From Ligustrum vulgare (Eukaryota; Streptophyta; Magnoliopsida; Lamiales; Oleaceae): a stretch of 64,000 nucleotides of DNA. The stretch lies in NCBI GenBank assembly GCA_963555705.1, contig OY743174.1, positions 59,046,234 to 59,110,233 on the forward strand, in the 5' to 3' direction. Position numbers and translations under genes: made by a program. The stretch's first letter is position 1. Each line of letters opens with the position of its first letter. Below the pieces are notes generated by a model. That model made no database searches. It worked only from the letters and a program-made list of their open reading frames with translations, and was not told where the DNA came from. Below, piece by piece: positions 33,350 to 45,357 of the stretch.

Positions 33350-34935
33350 ATCTTTCACTTCTGGTGAATAATCAAATATTGCATCTTTCACTTCGGTGAA
33401 TAATCAAATATTGCATTTTTCACTTCTGGTGAATAATCAAATTTAGAATTCACTTTTGATGAATAATCAAATCTAGAATTCACTTCTGGTGAATAATAAA
33501 ATCTAGAATTCACTTCTGGTGAATAATTAAATATATTCATTTTCATATTCACTTCTAGTGAATAATCAATTTCCCAGATGTCATAAATGTTACACTCCAA
33601 TTTTACTTTCAACATATTATATCATGGAGTCATTTGTATCATTCTATAGTGATACTAATCTGGGCATATTGAATATTTCAATGATTTATACATGTATGTT
33701 CTTGCACTTTATAAACTGCAATTTCTAATTTGCAGGAGCATAATCAATCATTGAAATAGATATCAATTTTGACATATAATCTACAATCATTTTACTTGAA
33801 ATCCCAACGTACCGCGATCAACTGGTACATCAAAGAATACTCCCAAAGTACCGAGATGAGAATCATACATTTTGATCTCACTCATTGGTATATCAAGGAG
33901 CTCAAGCTAGTGATTTAGACTATAGTCTATCCACCATATGTCATGCCAGTTCTATGAAAAATTTCGCGCGCAACGAGTCGTCCTTTACGACTGTGAAATA
34001 TTTTTCATTTGTACATATAATTACTGGTTTTACACATTTAAGCATTTGGACTTCAGGTCCTTGAACAATAATCATTTGGACTTCAGGTCCTTGAACAATA
34101 ATCCCTACATTGGGGTTATATACTTGGCCAAAGTATTATAATTTCATCAACCTCATTTTCATAAGAGGGTATGCAGTCGACTTATTCATAGATTCCATTT
34201 CAATTCATCTCAATATAACATATAGAGATCAAGTACATAAATCTCTTATTAACTATGTCCCTTTTACTCACCAAGAGTATTTAGTCTCAAAGGGATCATT
34301 TCAATCATTCAAGAGATATTTATTTTATTTGGAATCGATAGTTATTATGCTTCAGGCATAATTACGCTTCAGGCGTGTTTTCCCCATAATGTTCTCAAAC
34401 ATTATTAATCGGCTAAAATGCCATAACACATGTCATTCTTTTAGAGATATAATCTCAATCATATATCTAAGTGCGCTTTTGGTGGATTGTATACATATCG
34501 CACTTTTACAAATCATAAAGCTTCTTGAGCTAATCCCTGTTTGACATAGAATATTGTTGTATGATAAACAATTTCTGTATAAGTTATTCTCATAGAAAAT
34601 AATTTGAAACCTTTGATAATCTAACCGTTTATTATAGAACTTCTGGTTCAATACGGTTTTATTTCATTTCTATGTATGAATATTTGATTCAAAACAATAT
34701 CGCTAAACTTCTGGTTCAATACAATGTATATTTCATTTATGAGCTTCTGGTTCATACTATATACATATTTCACTTGTACGTATGAACTTCTGGTTCAATA
34801 TAATGTATATTTTATTTATGAGCTTCTGGTTCATACTATATACGTAATTCACTTGTACGTATGAACTTCTGGTTCAGCAAGATATTTCACTTATACATAT
34901 GTATGAACTTCTGGTTCAATACAACATTTATTTCA
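33350..34935. repeat. Short tandem motifs CTTCTGGTGAATAATC and AACTTCTGGTTCAATA
   Basis: About eight copies of TTCACTTCTGGTGAATAATC lie at 33350-33570. About eight copies of GAACTTCTGGTTCAATAC lie at 34640-34930, and two copies of GGACTTCAGGTCCTTGAAC near 34050-34100. The GGTGAATAATCA unit is itself partly palindromic with TTCACTTCTGGTGAA, so small hairpins are possible. A related AACTTCTGGTATCATT series lies at 46810-46940. Confidence 0.7.
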
Positions 34936-35177
34936 TCAGTACGTATTTCTGTACAGTTTAAATCAGTATACCTTTATTACTTTTAGTATACCGAAAAATC
35001 AGGTACAATATCCAAGGAAATATCTCATAATCTCAATCTTGTCGCCAAATCTTCCCTTATATCGAAAAAGGTAATGACACATTATCTCACCTTTTCAATA
35101 ATTTATTCCATTATTTCTTGATGGAATCCATATCACTGACACGCGGAGCCACCGCTCTTTTACGCGTTGAATAATGC

Positions 35178-35187
35178 TTTTAAATAG
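35178..35187 (+). promoter_or_regulatory. TTTTAAATAG motif upstream of the split NABP-like gene
   Basis: The motif sits 33 bases upstream of ATG 35220. The same motif precedes the homologous inner gene (minus strand, about 41895-41905) and both LOG genes (45535-45544, and minus strand 41085-41098). Its conservation in all four upstream regions suggests a TATA-type core promoter for each cassette gene. Confidence 0.5.
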
Positions 35188-35219
35188 ATGACTTGGGAAG
35201 AAGGCTAGATCCATCAAAA

Positions 35220-35687
35220 ATGGATATCATACTTTCAAATATTCGCAAATATTATTCCAATCTTCCAGTAAATGATTTGAGAAAAATTTATCGAATTAGG
35301 CTCGAAAGATTGAGGTTGCTGATGGATCATGGCATGCCAGAAGATGTTCGCTGGTTGATCGAAGCAAAAGTTCGATTAGCTGGTGAATTACCAGATTCAT
35401 TTTCTAAGCACAAGCCTGGCTTAGGTAAGAGTACTTTTGCAAAGAAGCGAAGAGCAAAAAGATTAAATAGTTGCTACAAATGTGCTCGATGGACATGTGA
35501 TACCCGTTGTAAATCAATAGGATATTCATCCATAAATCGAGATGATAAGATAGACTTCATTAAGGGTGGACTGAGTAAGGAGTCATTGGATGATATTCGA
35601 TTGACTCTTGAGACGCACCCTAGTGGGTATGTGCAGCGTGAGCTACTATCTTTATGGGCTAAATTCATCAGCGATAAAGAGAGATAT
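35220..35687 (+). pseudogene. NABP-like basic cysteine-rich protein, 5' part (split by retrotransposon)
   Basis: ATG 35220 opens 156 codons that run straight into the LTR of the nested element. The reading frame resumes at 45280, after one copy of the GATAT duplication, and stops at 45355, so before insertion it encoded about 181 residues. Visible parts: an N-terminal helix-rich basic region (residues 1-60), then KSTFAKKRRAKRL (about 75-87) and a four-cysteine C-x2-C-x4-C-x3-C cluster (about 90-102). A basic stretch followed by such a cluster is the hallmark of carlavirus-type nucleic-acid-binding proteins, so a viral origin is likely but unproven. The inner homologue (41309-41860) is about 86 percent identical over the shared part. 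Confidence 0.75.
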
Positions 35688-36031
35688 TGTAGCGACCAAG
35701 AATTTTTACGCGATTAATAATTATTTTAATAGAAAATCGTGTCGCTACTATTTCACCCATTTTTATTAAGTTAACGCCACGACGTATTCGTATAGCCAAG
35801 TCAAGAAATAATCGAGATCGTTCGATTTTAAATTAAATTTCGAATTTCTAAAAATATCTCCATTCTCTTGATTTAAAGTATATTAAGTTCAAGTACTTAA
35901 TTCAATGTTATCCCAATATTTATTTATACAAAAATTATTTTTATTATTGAAATTAAGAAAATATATGCAAGCATGAGAGGTTCCATTATATATAATAATT
36001 ATGAGAATCTTAATTTAATAAATATGGAAAA

Positions 36032-36475
36032 GTATATGAATGAATTATATACTCCATTATATGTAATCATGAAGAGCATAATATTTGTATAAATATGGAA
36101 AAGTATATGAATGAATTATATACTCCATTATATGTAATCATGAAGAGCATAATATTTGTATAAATATGGAAAAGTATATGAATGAATTATAGACTCCATT
36201 ATATGTAATCATGAAGAGCATAATATTTGTATAAATATGGAAAAGTATATGAATGGTTGATAAGATTCCATTATATGTAATCATGAAGAGCATAATATTT
36301 GTATAAATATGGAAAAGTATATGAATGGTTGATAAGACTCCATTATATGTAATCATGAAGAGCATAATATTTGTATAAATATGGAAAAGTATATGAATGG
36401 TTGATAAGACTCCATTATATGTAATCATGAAGAGCATAATATTTGTATAAATATGGAAAAGTATATGAATGGTGC
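36032..36475. repeat. 71-bp minisatellite in the LTR
   Basis: About six units, with ATGTAATCATGAAGAGCATA at 36061, 36132, 36203, 36274, 36345 and 36416, a strict 71-bp period. Two unit versions alternate by block (GAATTATA then GGTTGATAA). The 3' LTR repeats the array unit for unit at about 43136-43579. Confidence 0.9.
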
Positions 36476-36694
36476 TTTACTTTAAGAAAAGGATATATTA
36501 AAATTAATAGAATTGAATGATTATGTTTACAATATGCCAACTTTATACATCTATTTAAACCCATCTCTTTTACACACAACTCTACACATATACACTTATT
36601 TCCAATCTCTTGACAAAATCCACAAGTAAGAGAAATTCAAGGTGGTCAAGAAAGTTTTGGTCCATTTACTACTACACTTCATTTTAATCTTTTA

Positions 36695-37660
36695 AAAGGT
36701 AAGTATATCTTATGTTTTTATGAAAATTAAGTATGTGGTTATGAAATGTAAGTATATCTTATGTTTTTATGAAAATTAAGTATGTTGTTATGAAATGTAA
36801 GTATATCTTATGTTTTTATGAAAATTAAGTATGTTGTTATGAAATGTAAGTATATCTTATGTTTTTATGAAAATTAAGTATGTTGTTATGAAATGTAAGT
36901 ATATCTTATGTTTTTATGAAAATTAAGTATGTTGTTATGAAATGTAAGTATATCTTATGTTTTTATGAAAAGTAAGTATGTTTTTATGAAAGGTAAATAC
37001 ACCTTATGTTTTTATGAAAAGTAAGTATGTTTTTATGACAAGTAAGTATATCTTATGTTTTTATGAAAAGTAAGTATGTTTTTATGAAAGGTAAATACAC
37101 CTTATGTTTTTATGAAAAGTAAGTATGTTTTTATGACAAGTAAGTATATCTTATGTTTTTATGAAAAGTAAGTATGTTTTTATGAAAGGTAAATACACCT
37201 TATGTTTTTATGAAAAGTAAGTATATTTTTATGACAAGTAAGTATATCTTATGTTTTTATGAAAAGTAAGTATGTTTTTATGAAAGGTAAATACACCTTA
37301 TGTTTTTATGAAAAGTAAGTATGTTTTTATGACAAGTAAGTATATCTTATGTTTTTATGAAAAGTAAGTATGTTTTTATGAAAGGTAAATACACCTTATG
37401 TTTTTATGAAAAGTAAGTATGTTTTTATGACAAGTAAGTATATCTTATGTTTTTATGAAAAGTAAGTATGTTTTTATGAAAGGTAAATACACCTTATGTT
37501 TTTATGAAAAGTAAGTATGTTTTTATGACAAGTAAGTATATCTTATGTTTTTATGAAAAGTAAGTATGTTTTTATGAAAGGTAAGTATACCTTATGTTTT
37601 TATGAAAAGTAAGTATGTTTTTATGACAAGTAAGTATATCTTATGTTTTTATGAAAATGT
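36695..37660. repeat. ~48/98-bp higher-order minisatellite in the LTR
   Basis: The array begins with about five ~49-bp units (AAGTATATCTTATG, then TTTTTATGAAAATTAAG, then TATGTTGTTATGAAATG). It then changes to about seven ~98-bp composite units that alternate GGTAAATACACC and CAAGTAAGTATATC halves. The 3' LTR carries the same order at about 43799-44764. Confidence 0.88.
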
Positions 37661-38170
37661 TTGGATCATTGCTATGAAATCAATCTCACAAGATTATTAT
37701 GGGTTCCATATGATATGTTTATGATTATGCTAAGGGGACCGGAGTTTAGTAGCGCTACACATAAGAATTCTTGCCATTTAAGTTCGGTAAAATTCTTGTG
37801 TCTCCCTATGTTTATGAGTATTTCGATCCTATCCTATGTTATGATGAAAATGATCCATATGCTTTCAAAAGAAAATTTATGCTTGGTATACTTACTGGGA
37901 TTTTATAAATCTCACTCCACGATATTTACCATTTTCAGATAATTGAAGGTTCGAGGCGGTCAACATGGAAGTGGCAAAAGTGGTTAAGATTGATGAGATA
38001 ATTATGTTGAACTTTATGTAAGAAAAATTATGTTCTATTTTTATTCACAAATAAAATTATGGGATTCTAATTATTCTTTTGAATAATTTTACATTACTAT
38101 TTAAGTCTCGATAATATGATATGAGTCACTTTTAGTGGCACTCGAATGGAAGAGAATTCGGGTCGTCACA

Positions 38171-40030
38171 GTTGGTATCAGAGCAAAGAGTTTTAAAAAC
38201 GATTCTGTAGATTTTTGAAATTTTATTTCTTTAAAAAAAAAAAAATTGAATTTTCACATGTCAAGTATGGTTATGATTTTGAAAAGCATGATGAAATTTG
38301 ATGTGCGAATTTCAAGGACAAAATTCATTTTAAGCAAGGGAGTTTGTAATGTCCTGAAAATTTTATGGAATATAATTAGTTAGTGATATGATGTTTATAT
38401 TGATGTCTTTGATAAATTTCTAGAAGTTCGGGGACTAAAGGAAAAATAAGATTTGACGATAAATTTTATTTGGGTTAAGTTATTAATTATTGATGGGGAG
38501 ATAATTACTATATCGATATTGGATTTGTTTTGAAAACTGTGATTAATTAGGAATTATGATTCAAGAAAATGTTGATTTGGATACAACCACATTAAATTAT
38601 TGTTGATTAAAGGAAAATAAGATTATATGAAATATTTTAACTCATCACTCTACTATGTCACTCTCCACGTATTGACTCCTCGAACCAGGTATGTTATAAG
38701 CTTTGCAAGTCATTTACGATTTTATTAAGACATGTTAAGTATGAAATCTTCATATGTTATGAATCTTTATGTGTTACACATAATATACATGTCAAGTATG
38801 ATATAAATTGATAGAAGACTCAATTTTTTTTATTCTTTTCAATGTAGAATCATGAGACAGAGAGGATATTTATATGAATTTTGGTGCATATTAAGCTTAG
38901 TAAGATTGACTCAATTAGAAATTAAGTTGGGTTGTAACTTTTGCCCAAAATATATGGAATAATATATTAAACAAACAAAATTGATAATGAATTCGTACAA
39001 TAATTTATCCCTTTATCACTACCTTTGTGTAAAAACAAGGGAAAAACTGTGGATGATTATTAGTACTTCCTCTTCAAGTTTCAATTTTCGGTTCAATAAT
39101 TTATCCCTTTATCACTACCTTTGCTTAAAAGCAAGGAAAAACTGTGGATGATTATTGGTACCACTCTTCAAGTTTCAATTCTGAAAAAAAAAAAAAAAAA
39201 ATTCAGAAAGAAAAGAAAGAAAGAGAACGGGTGTTGAGCATAATGGGAATAATATGACTTAAGAATGATTTTCAAAATAATTGTTGTCCTCGAGTTTAGA
39301 AATGATAAACCTTAAATGGACTTTGCATAATTGATTTTAGACATGGCATTAAGTATGAGAAGTCAACAGAAATGATTAGAAATATGTTCAGATTATCTAT
39401 CATTTAGATTTAATGAGAAATAGCGAGCCAATTTTATGAATTTTTATGAGATGTTAAGATTATAAGTGATATGATTTTAATGAGACTTTTATGAGAAGCA
39501 TTATGAAGTTAGAGATTTAAAGATTTGGTTATTGGGAATTAAGTAATGGATATTATGTTGAGTAAGTGAATTATGCCTCTATATTGAAGAGAAATTTATT
39601 ATGAACTTTGGCCTTGTGATTAAATTTTGGGAATATGATTTATGACTTATAAATATAAGTATGAGTAATCTTTTGAGCCAATTAAGGTATTGAAGGAAGT
39701 GATATTGTGATATTGACGACTATGATTTGAAATTTCTATGTTGAGGAATTATGAATTGATTTTCTGGAATATTTTTTTTATGATATTGAAGTTTGATGAA
39801 ATTGTGGTCAATTTTTAGATCGTTGTGATCAAATGTGGAATTATTTATTATTGTGAGTTATGAAGTATGCTTACGGTTTGAATAAGTCCAAATTTCAAAG
39901 AAAACTCTGCTTAGAATTTTATCGTTTGGAATTAAGAGCATAGTATGGTATGCAATCACTAAGAGAATTGAGGTTAGACATGCAAATTCATTTACATCAC
40001 AAACGAGATTTAGTAGATGATAGCAGAGAT
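38171..40030. other. Non-coding interior of the nested element, with an internal LTR-like junction
   Basis: After the primer site there is no gag. Around 38312-38348 the sequence reads like an end-of-pol polypurine region (AAGGACAAAATTCATTTTAAG) followed by TGTAATGTCCTGAAAA, which looks like the start of another gypsy-type LTR and resembles 63287. A ~95-bp direct duplication covers about 38998-39180. No gene is visible. Confidence 0.5.
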
Positions 40031-40136
40031 TTTATTATTTTCTCATAAGGAGAACATACAAAGAGTCACACTGGAAAAGAAATACATGAAACACGCAAAA
40101 GCAAAAGAAAGCAACATGGGAAATTCCTCAAATTGA

Positions 40137-40347
40137 GAGATGTGTTTCCGGAGTAGCCGTATCCTACCACCTCTGACCTTTTGAGGAAATAAAGAAACCT
40201 TCAAAGAGGTGTGTTTCGAGAGTAAGAATACTCCGTAATCTACCACCTGGAACCTTTGAGGTACACACAAGATTTAAACATTAAGGAAATCCTAGGAAAT
40301 TAGAGGGGTGTCTCGAGAGTAAGAATACTCCGTACTCTACCCCCACC
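40137..40347 (-). repeat. Three hairpin-capable repeats downstream of the inner LOG
   Basis: Read on the minus strand, copies at 40307-40347, 40208-40247 and 40137-40172 resemble GGTGGTAGAGTACGGAGTAT followed by TCTTACTC and GACACACC. AGAGTA can pair with TACTCT, and GGTG with CACC. The same three copies, in the same order, follow the outer LOG (46283-46483). Confidence 0.75.
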
Positions 40348-40358
40348 TATTCTAAGAT

Positions 40359-41012
40359 TCATAAAGTTAAGTTTACATTAACCGGACTCCATTTTCGCTT
40401 GATTCCCCTTCCTTGCGACCAATCTATCTTAACCCCTGCTGGATCTTGTATTGAGATATATGACTGCAGCTTATCCAGTAGTTCATCAATAGTAGGAGCA
40501 GAAATAAGAAGCCTTCTGGAAAATGGAGAGATGAATCCCTGTTCCACAGCATAATCAAGAAAGGTTAACAAACCATCAAAGAAATTGTTAACATTCAGAA
40601 GCCCAATAGGCTTAGTATGGAGATCTAGTTGAGCCCACGAGGTAATGTTAAAGATTTCTTCTAAGGTACCAAAACCTCCGGGCAGGGCTATAAAGGCATC
40701 AGAACCATATAGCATACAAGTTATGCGTTCATGGATGGATAAGGTTTGAACTTCATGCCCTCGTGTTTTGCCTGCAACATCTACCAAAGGGACAGGTATG
40801 ACACCGATTACTTTTGATTTCTCTGCAAGAGCAGATTGGGAAACACAACCCATTAGACCACTGCTACCACCCCCATACACAAGAGTGATACCTTTTTCCC
40901 CCAATTTCTTTCCAAGATCTACGGCCGCTTCTAGATAACTGAAGCCTTTCCCCACTTTTGATCCACAAAATACACAAATAGTTTTGATCTGTCGAAGTTT
41001 TGGTGCTTCCAT
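40359..41012 (-). CDS. LOG: LOG cytokinin riboside 5'-monophosphate phosphoribohydrolase (in the nested element)
   Basis: A complete 217-residue frame. LOG enzymes release active cytokinin bases from their riboside monophosphates. The family signatures are present: CVFCGSKVGKG near the N-terminus, VYGGGSSGLMG (about residues 44-54), and SDAFIALPGGFGTLEE with the PGGxGTxxE catalytic/nucleotide-binding motif (about 103-118). SWAQLDLHTKPIGLLN follows. Sequence style is closest to the LOG10 branch. Plant LOG genes normally have several introns and this one has none, so it came through an RNA intermediate. It lies antisense to the carrier, downstream of the NABP-like gene, with TTTAAATAG about 75 bases before its ATG. 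It differs from the copy at 45618 at about 13 residues. Confidence 0.93.
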   Translation of the reverse strand: MEAPKLRQIKTICVFCGSKVGKGFSYLEAAVDLGKKLGEKGITLVYGGGSSGLMGCVSQSALAEKSKVIGVIPVPLVDVAGKTRGHEVQTLSIHERITCMLYGSDAFIALPGGFGTLEEIFNITSWAQLDLHTKPIGLLNVNNFFDGLLTFLDYAVEQGFISPFSRRLLISAPTIDELLDKLQSYISIQDPAGVKIDWSQGRGIKRKWSPVNVNLTL

Positions 41013-41308
41013 CTTTGATAGTATAGAAGAGAAAACTTACGAAGAAGATGTGATTTTGGGATGCCTGAACTATGAAATATGTTTGGCTATTTAAAGCCGG
41101 AAAAATTTACTGTTTTTGATTGATTATGAAAAAGTAAAGATTTACTTTTGACAAAATCGGCCAACTCTTGACTGTTTTACCAAAGATATCACCTTTCGGT
41201 GATTTATTTCCAGCTTTATCAAAACTCGAGAAAGGAAAATATATTTTATTTCCAAAACGCGTGAAAGAAAACAGCAAAATATTTTAAATGTGTATCAAGA
41301 GATTTACC

Positions 41309-41860
41309 TTATATCATTGTTGAACTGCCAGAAGCCTCATTTTGTAAAACAGACTGGCAAACAGGATCTTTTGCTATTATATTTTGGAGACTATAACGAT
41401 TTTTGTCCTCGTTAAACTGAGCGTATAAGGAGAGAAGTTCACGTTGCACATAACCACTTGGGTGCGTCTCAAGAGTCAGTCGAATATCATCCAAAGACTC
41501 CTTACTCAGTCCACCCTTTATGAATTTGATTTTATCATCCCGATTAGTAGAAGAATATCCTACTGTTTTGCAACGAGTATCACAGTTCCAACGAGCACAT
41601 TTGTAGCAACCATTCAGCCTTTTTGCTCTTCGTTTCTTTGCGAAGGTGCTTTTGCCTAAACCAGGCATGTGCTTTGGAAATGTCATAGGTAATTCACCAG
41701 ATAGTCGAACCTTTGCTTCGATCAACCAGCGAACATCTTCTGAAACACCATGAGCCATCAGCAACCTCAATCTTTCGAGTCTTATTCGATAAATTTTCCT
41801 CAGATCATTCATTGGAAGACTGGAATAATACTTGCGAATGTTTGTAAGAATGATATCCAT
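41309..41860 (-). CDS. NABP-like basic four-cysteine protein (in the nested element)
   Basis: The frame is open further upstream, but the ATG at 41860 is chosen because it aligns with ATG 35220 of the outer copy, giving 183 residues. Parts in order: a basic helical N-terminus (IRKYYSSLPMNDLRKIYRIR), KSTFAKKRRAKRL at about 75-87, a C-x2-C-x4-C-x3-C cluster (CYKCARWNCDTRC, about 90-102), and an acidic/helical C-terminal third with HPSGYVQRELLSL. The basic stretch plus cysteine cluster resembles carlavirus nucleic-acid-binding proteins, some of which act as nuclear regulators or silencing suppressors. That function is not shown here. LOG follows 296 bases downstream on the same strand. The intact frame and the conserved outer copy argue for past selection. 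Confidence 0.75.
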   Translation of the reverse strand: MDIILTNIRKYYSSLPMNDLRKIYRIRLERLRLLMAHGVSEDVRWLIEAKVRLSGELPMTFPKHMPGLGKSTFAKKRRAKRLNGCYKCARWNCDTRCKTVGYSSTNRDDKIKFIKGGLSKESLDDIRLTLETHPSGYVQRELLSLYAQFNEDKNRYSLQNIIAKDPVCQSVLQNEASGSSTMI

Positions 41861-42172
41861 GTTTTTGATGGATCTAACCTCTTCCCAGCATGAACTATTT
41901 AAAAGCATTAAGGATCGGAGGGAATCCGCGTGATATTGATTCCAGCAAGAAAGCGCGGAATAGAATAATGGAAAAGAGGGAACAAGAGTTATGCGCCGTT
42001 TACTTTCTTGATAAAAGGAAGATTTGATGATGACGGGATTTGAGATATGGAATATTTTCTTGGATTTTGGGTACTGATATTTTGATATAATAATCAAGGT
42101 ATAGAAATAATACGGGGATACGTGAAAGTGAAATAAGGACTGTATTGAATCAGGATTAATAAGTTTGTGCAA

Positions 42173-42791
42173 GTGAAAGGAATACCTTACGGGAAATGTT
42201 ATGATATTTGAGTTAAGAATTTTAATTATTTGGGAGATATTTGTTTATTGAATTTTGCAGAAATTTTGGGTTACAAATATTGGAAAGATAAACTGATGAT
42301 TATGTTGATATGTGAATAACATGTTTGGGTATATTACATAGAAAATATTCAGGTAATCGTTTTAATTATTTTGGGATATTTGGTGATAAGAAGAAATGAC
42401 AAATTATTATGATATGATATGTTAGTAAAGATTTATTGAAATTTTAGAGATATTAATACGAATATTTGAGGTTACATGATACGATGATAAGTGACAGGTT
42501 ACATGAGTACTACAAGATATGATGAAATATCACATACGATTGGGAATTTTCATTTTGAGTCAGAAGAATTTATGAGTAGACATATGTCTATTATTGATAG
42601 AAAAGTTCATGTCTTAAGAAAACAAATTGATGCATTTAGTCATAGTCCAGTGGGTTAAATATGGTTGGGTTAAATATGGTAGCGATGATGCTACATAAGA
42701 AGAAGAAGAAGAGATTCTGATTAAGTGTTCAGAAATCATAAGATCAAGTAAGTTTAATTTCGAGGACGAAATTATTTTAAGGGGGTAAGTT
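42173..42791. other. 3' non-coding interior of the nested element
   Basis: AT-rich DNA ending in the sequence with CGAGGACGAAATTATTTTAA and the polypurine AGGGGGTAAG immediately before the 3' LTR. No gene. Confidence 0.6.
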
Positions 42792-45274
42792 TGTAGCGAC
42801 CAAGAATTTTTACGCGATTAATAATTATTTTAATAGAAAATCGTGTCGCTACTATTTCACCCATTTTTATTAAGTTAACGCCACGACGTATTCGTATAGC
42901 CAAGTCAAGAAATAATCGAGATCGTTCGATTTTAAATTAAATTTCGAATTTCTAAAAATATCTCCATTCTCTTGATTTAAAGTATATTAAGTTCAAGTAC
43001 TTAATTCAATGTTATCCCAATATTTATTTATACAAAAATTATTTTTATTATTGAAATTAAGAAAATATATGCAAGCATGAGAGGTTCCATTATATATAAT
43101 AATTATGAGAATCTTAATTTAATAAATATGGAAAAGTATATGAATGAATTATATACTCCATTATATGTAATCATGAAGAGCATAATATTTGTATAAATAT
43201 GGAAAAGTATATGAATGAATTATATACTCCATTATATGTAATCATGAAGAGCATAATATTTGTATAAATATGGAAAAGTATATGAATGAATTATAGACTC
43301 CATTATATGTAATCATGAAGAGCATAATATTTGTATAAATATGGAAAAGTATATGAATGGTTGATAAGATTCCATTATATGTAATCATGAAGAGCATAAT
43401 ATTTGTATAAATATGGAAAAGTATATGAATGGTTGATAAGACTCCATTATATGTAATCATGAAGAGCATAATATTTGTATAAATATGGAAAAGTATATGA
43501 ATGGTTGATAAGACTCCATTATATGTAATCATGAAGAGCATAATATTTGTATAAATATGGAAAAGTATATGAATGGTGCTTTACTTTAAGAAAAGGATAT
43601 ATTAAAATTAATAGAATTGAATGATTATGTTTACAATATGCCAACTTTATACATCTATTTAAACCCATCTCTTTTACACACAACTCTACACATATACACT
43701 TATTTCCAATCTCTTGACAAAATCCACAAGTAAGAGAAATTCAAGGTGGTCAAGAAAGTTTTGGTCCATTTACTACTACACTTCATTTTAATCTTTTAAA
43801 AGGTAAGTATATCTTATGTTTTTATGAAAATTAAGTATGTGGTTATGAAATGTAAGTATATCTTATGTTTTTATGAAAATTAAGTATGTTGTTATGAAAT
43901 GTAAGTATATCTTATGTTTTTATGAAAATTAAGTATGTTGTTATGAAATGTAAGTATATCTTATGTTTTTATGAAAATTAAGTATGTTGTTATGAAATGT
44001 AAGTATATCTTATGTTTTTATGAAAATTAAGTATGTTGTTATGAAATGTAAGTATATCTTATGTTTTTATGAAAAGTAAGTATGTTTTTATGAAAGGTAA
44101 ATACACCTTATGTTTTTATGAAAAGTAAGTATGTTTTTATGACAAGTAAGTATATCTTATGTTTTTATGAAAAGTAAGTATGTTTTTATGAAAGGTAAAT
44201 ACACCTTATGTTTTTATGAAAAGTAAGTATGTTTTTATGACAAGTAAGTATATCTTATGTTTTTATGAAAAGTAAGTATGTTTTTATGAAAGGTAAATAC
44301 ACCTTATGTTTTTATGAAAAGTAAGTATATTTTTATGACAAGTAAGTATATCTTATGTTTTTATGAAAAGTAAGTATGTTTTTATGAAAGGTAAATACAC
44401 CTTATGTTTTTATGAAAAGTAAGTATGTTTTTATGACAAGTAAGTATATCTTATGTTTTTATGAAAAGTAAGTATGTTTTTATGAAAGGTAAATACACCT
44501 TATGTTTTTATGAAAAGTAAGTATGTTTTTATGACAAGTAAGTATATCTTATGTTTTTATGAAAAGTAAGTATGTTTTTATGAAAGGTAAATACACCTTA
44601 TGTTTTTATGAAAAGTAAGTATGTTTTTATGACAAGTAAGTATATCTTATGTTTTTATGAAAAGTAAGTATGTTTTTATGAAAGGTAAGTATACCTTATG
44701 TTTTTATGAAAAGTAAGTATGTTTTTATGACAAGTAAGTATATCTTATGTTTTTATGAAAATGTTTGGATCATTGCTATGAAATCAATCTCACAAGATTA
44801 TTATGGGTTCCATATGATATGTTTATGATTATGCTAAGGGGACCGGAGTTTAGTAGCGCTACACATAAGAATTCTTGCCATTTAAGTTCGGTAAAATTCT
44901 TGTGTCTCCCTATGTTTATGAGTATTTCGATCCTATCCTATGTTATGATGAAAATGATCCATATGCTTTCAAAAGAAAATTTATGCTTGGTATACTTACT
45001 GGGATTTTATAAATCTCACTCCACGATATTTACCATTTTCAGATAATTGAAGGTTCGAGGCGGTCAACATGGAAGTGGCAAAAGTGGTTAAGATTGATGA
45101 GATAATTATGTTGAACTTTATGTAAGAAAAATTATGTTCTATTTTTATTCACAAATAAAATTATGGGATTCTAATTATTCTTTTGAATAATTTTACATTA
45201 CTATTTAAGTCTCGATAATATGATATGAGTCACTTTTAGTGGCACTCGAATGGAAGAGAATTCGGGTCGTCACA
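42792..45274 (+). repeat. 3' LTR of the nested gypsy-like element
   Basis: A 2483-bp partner of 35688-38170, with the same minisatellite unit counts. It is followed by the GATAT duplication, and the interrupted host gene resumes there. Confidence 0.95.
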
Positions 45275-45279
45275 GATAT

Positions 45280-45357
45280 AGTCTCAAAAATATAATAGCT
45301 AAAGATCCTGTTTGCCAGGCTGTTATAAACAATGATGCTTTGGCTATGCAGCATTAA
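45280..45357 (+). pseudogene. NABP-like protein, 3' part (after the insertion)
   Basis: Twenty-five codons and a TAA stop resume the frame interrupted at 35687. NIIAKDPVCQ aligns with the same stretch near the C-terminus of the inner copy, whereas the last dozen residues differ. This shows that the insertion is simple and that the frame was intact when hit. Confidence 0.8.

Larger units (their letters stand above)
35688..38170 (+). repeat. 5' LTR of the nested gypsy-like element
   Basis: A 2483-bp LTR from TGTAGCGACC to GGTCGTCACA. Nearly 60 percent is two tandem arrays. CATCTATTTAAACCC near 36549 is a candidate TATA region. The matching 3' LTR is 42792-45274. Confidence 0.95.
35688..45274 (+). 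mobile_element. Very young Ty3/gypsy-like element carrying an antisense NABP-like + LOG cassette
   Basis: Two LTRs, each 2483 bp and identical by eye, are flanked by the perfect duplication GATAT (35683-35687 and 45275-45279). The tRNA-Met-type primer site TGGTATCAGAGC lies at 38173-38184. CGAGGACGAAATTATTTTAAGGGGG-type sequence with polypurine tract precedes the 3' LTR (42761-42787), as in plant chromoviruses. The 4.6-kb interior has no gag-pol. It holds a LOG gene and an NABP-like gene on the minus strand (40359-41860). The element interrupts the homologous cassette of the surrounding copia-like element. Confidence 0.9.

Noticed and set aside
36138..36437. A repetitive 99-codon minus-strand frame (also at 43242-43541)
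   Set aside because: It is the translation of the 71-bp minisatellite and depends only on the repeat period.
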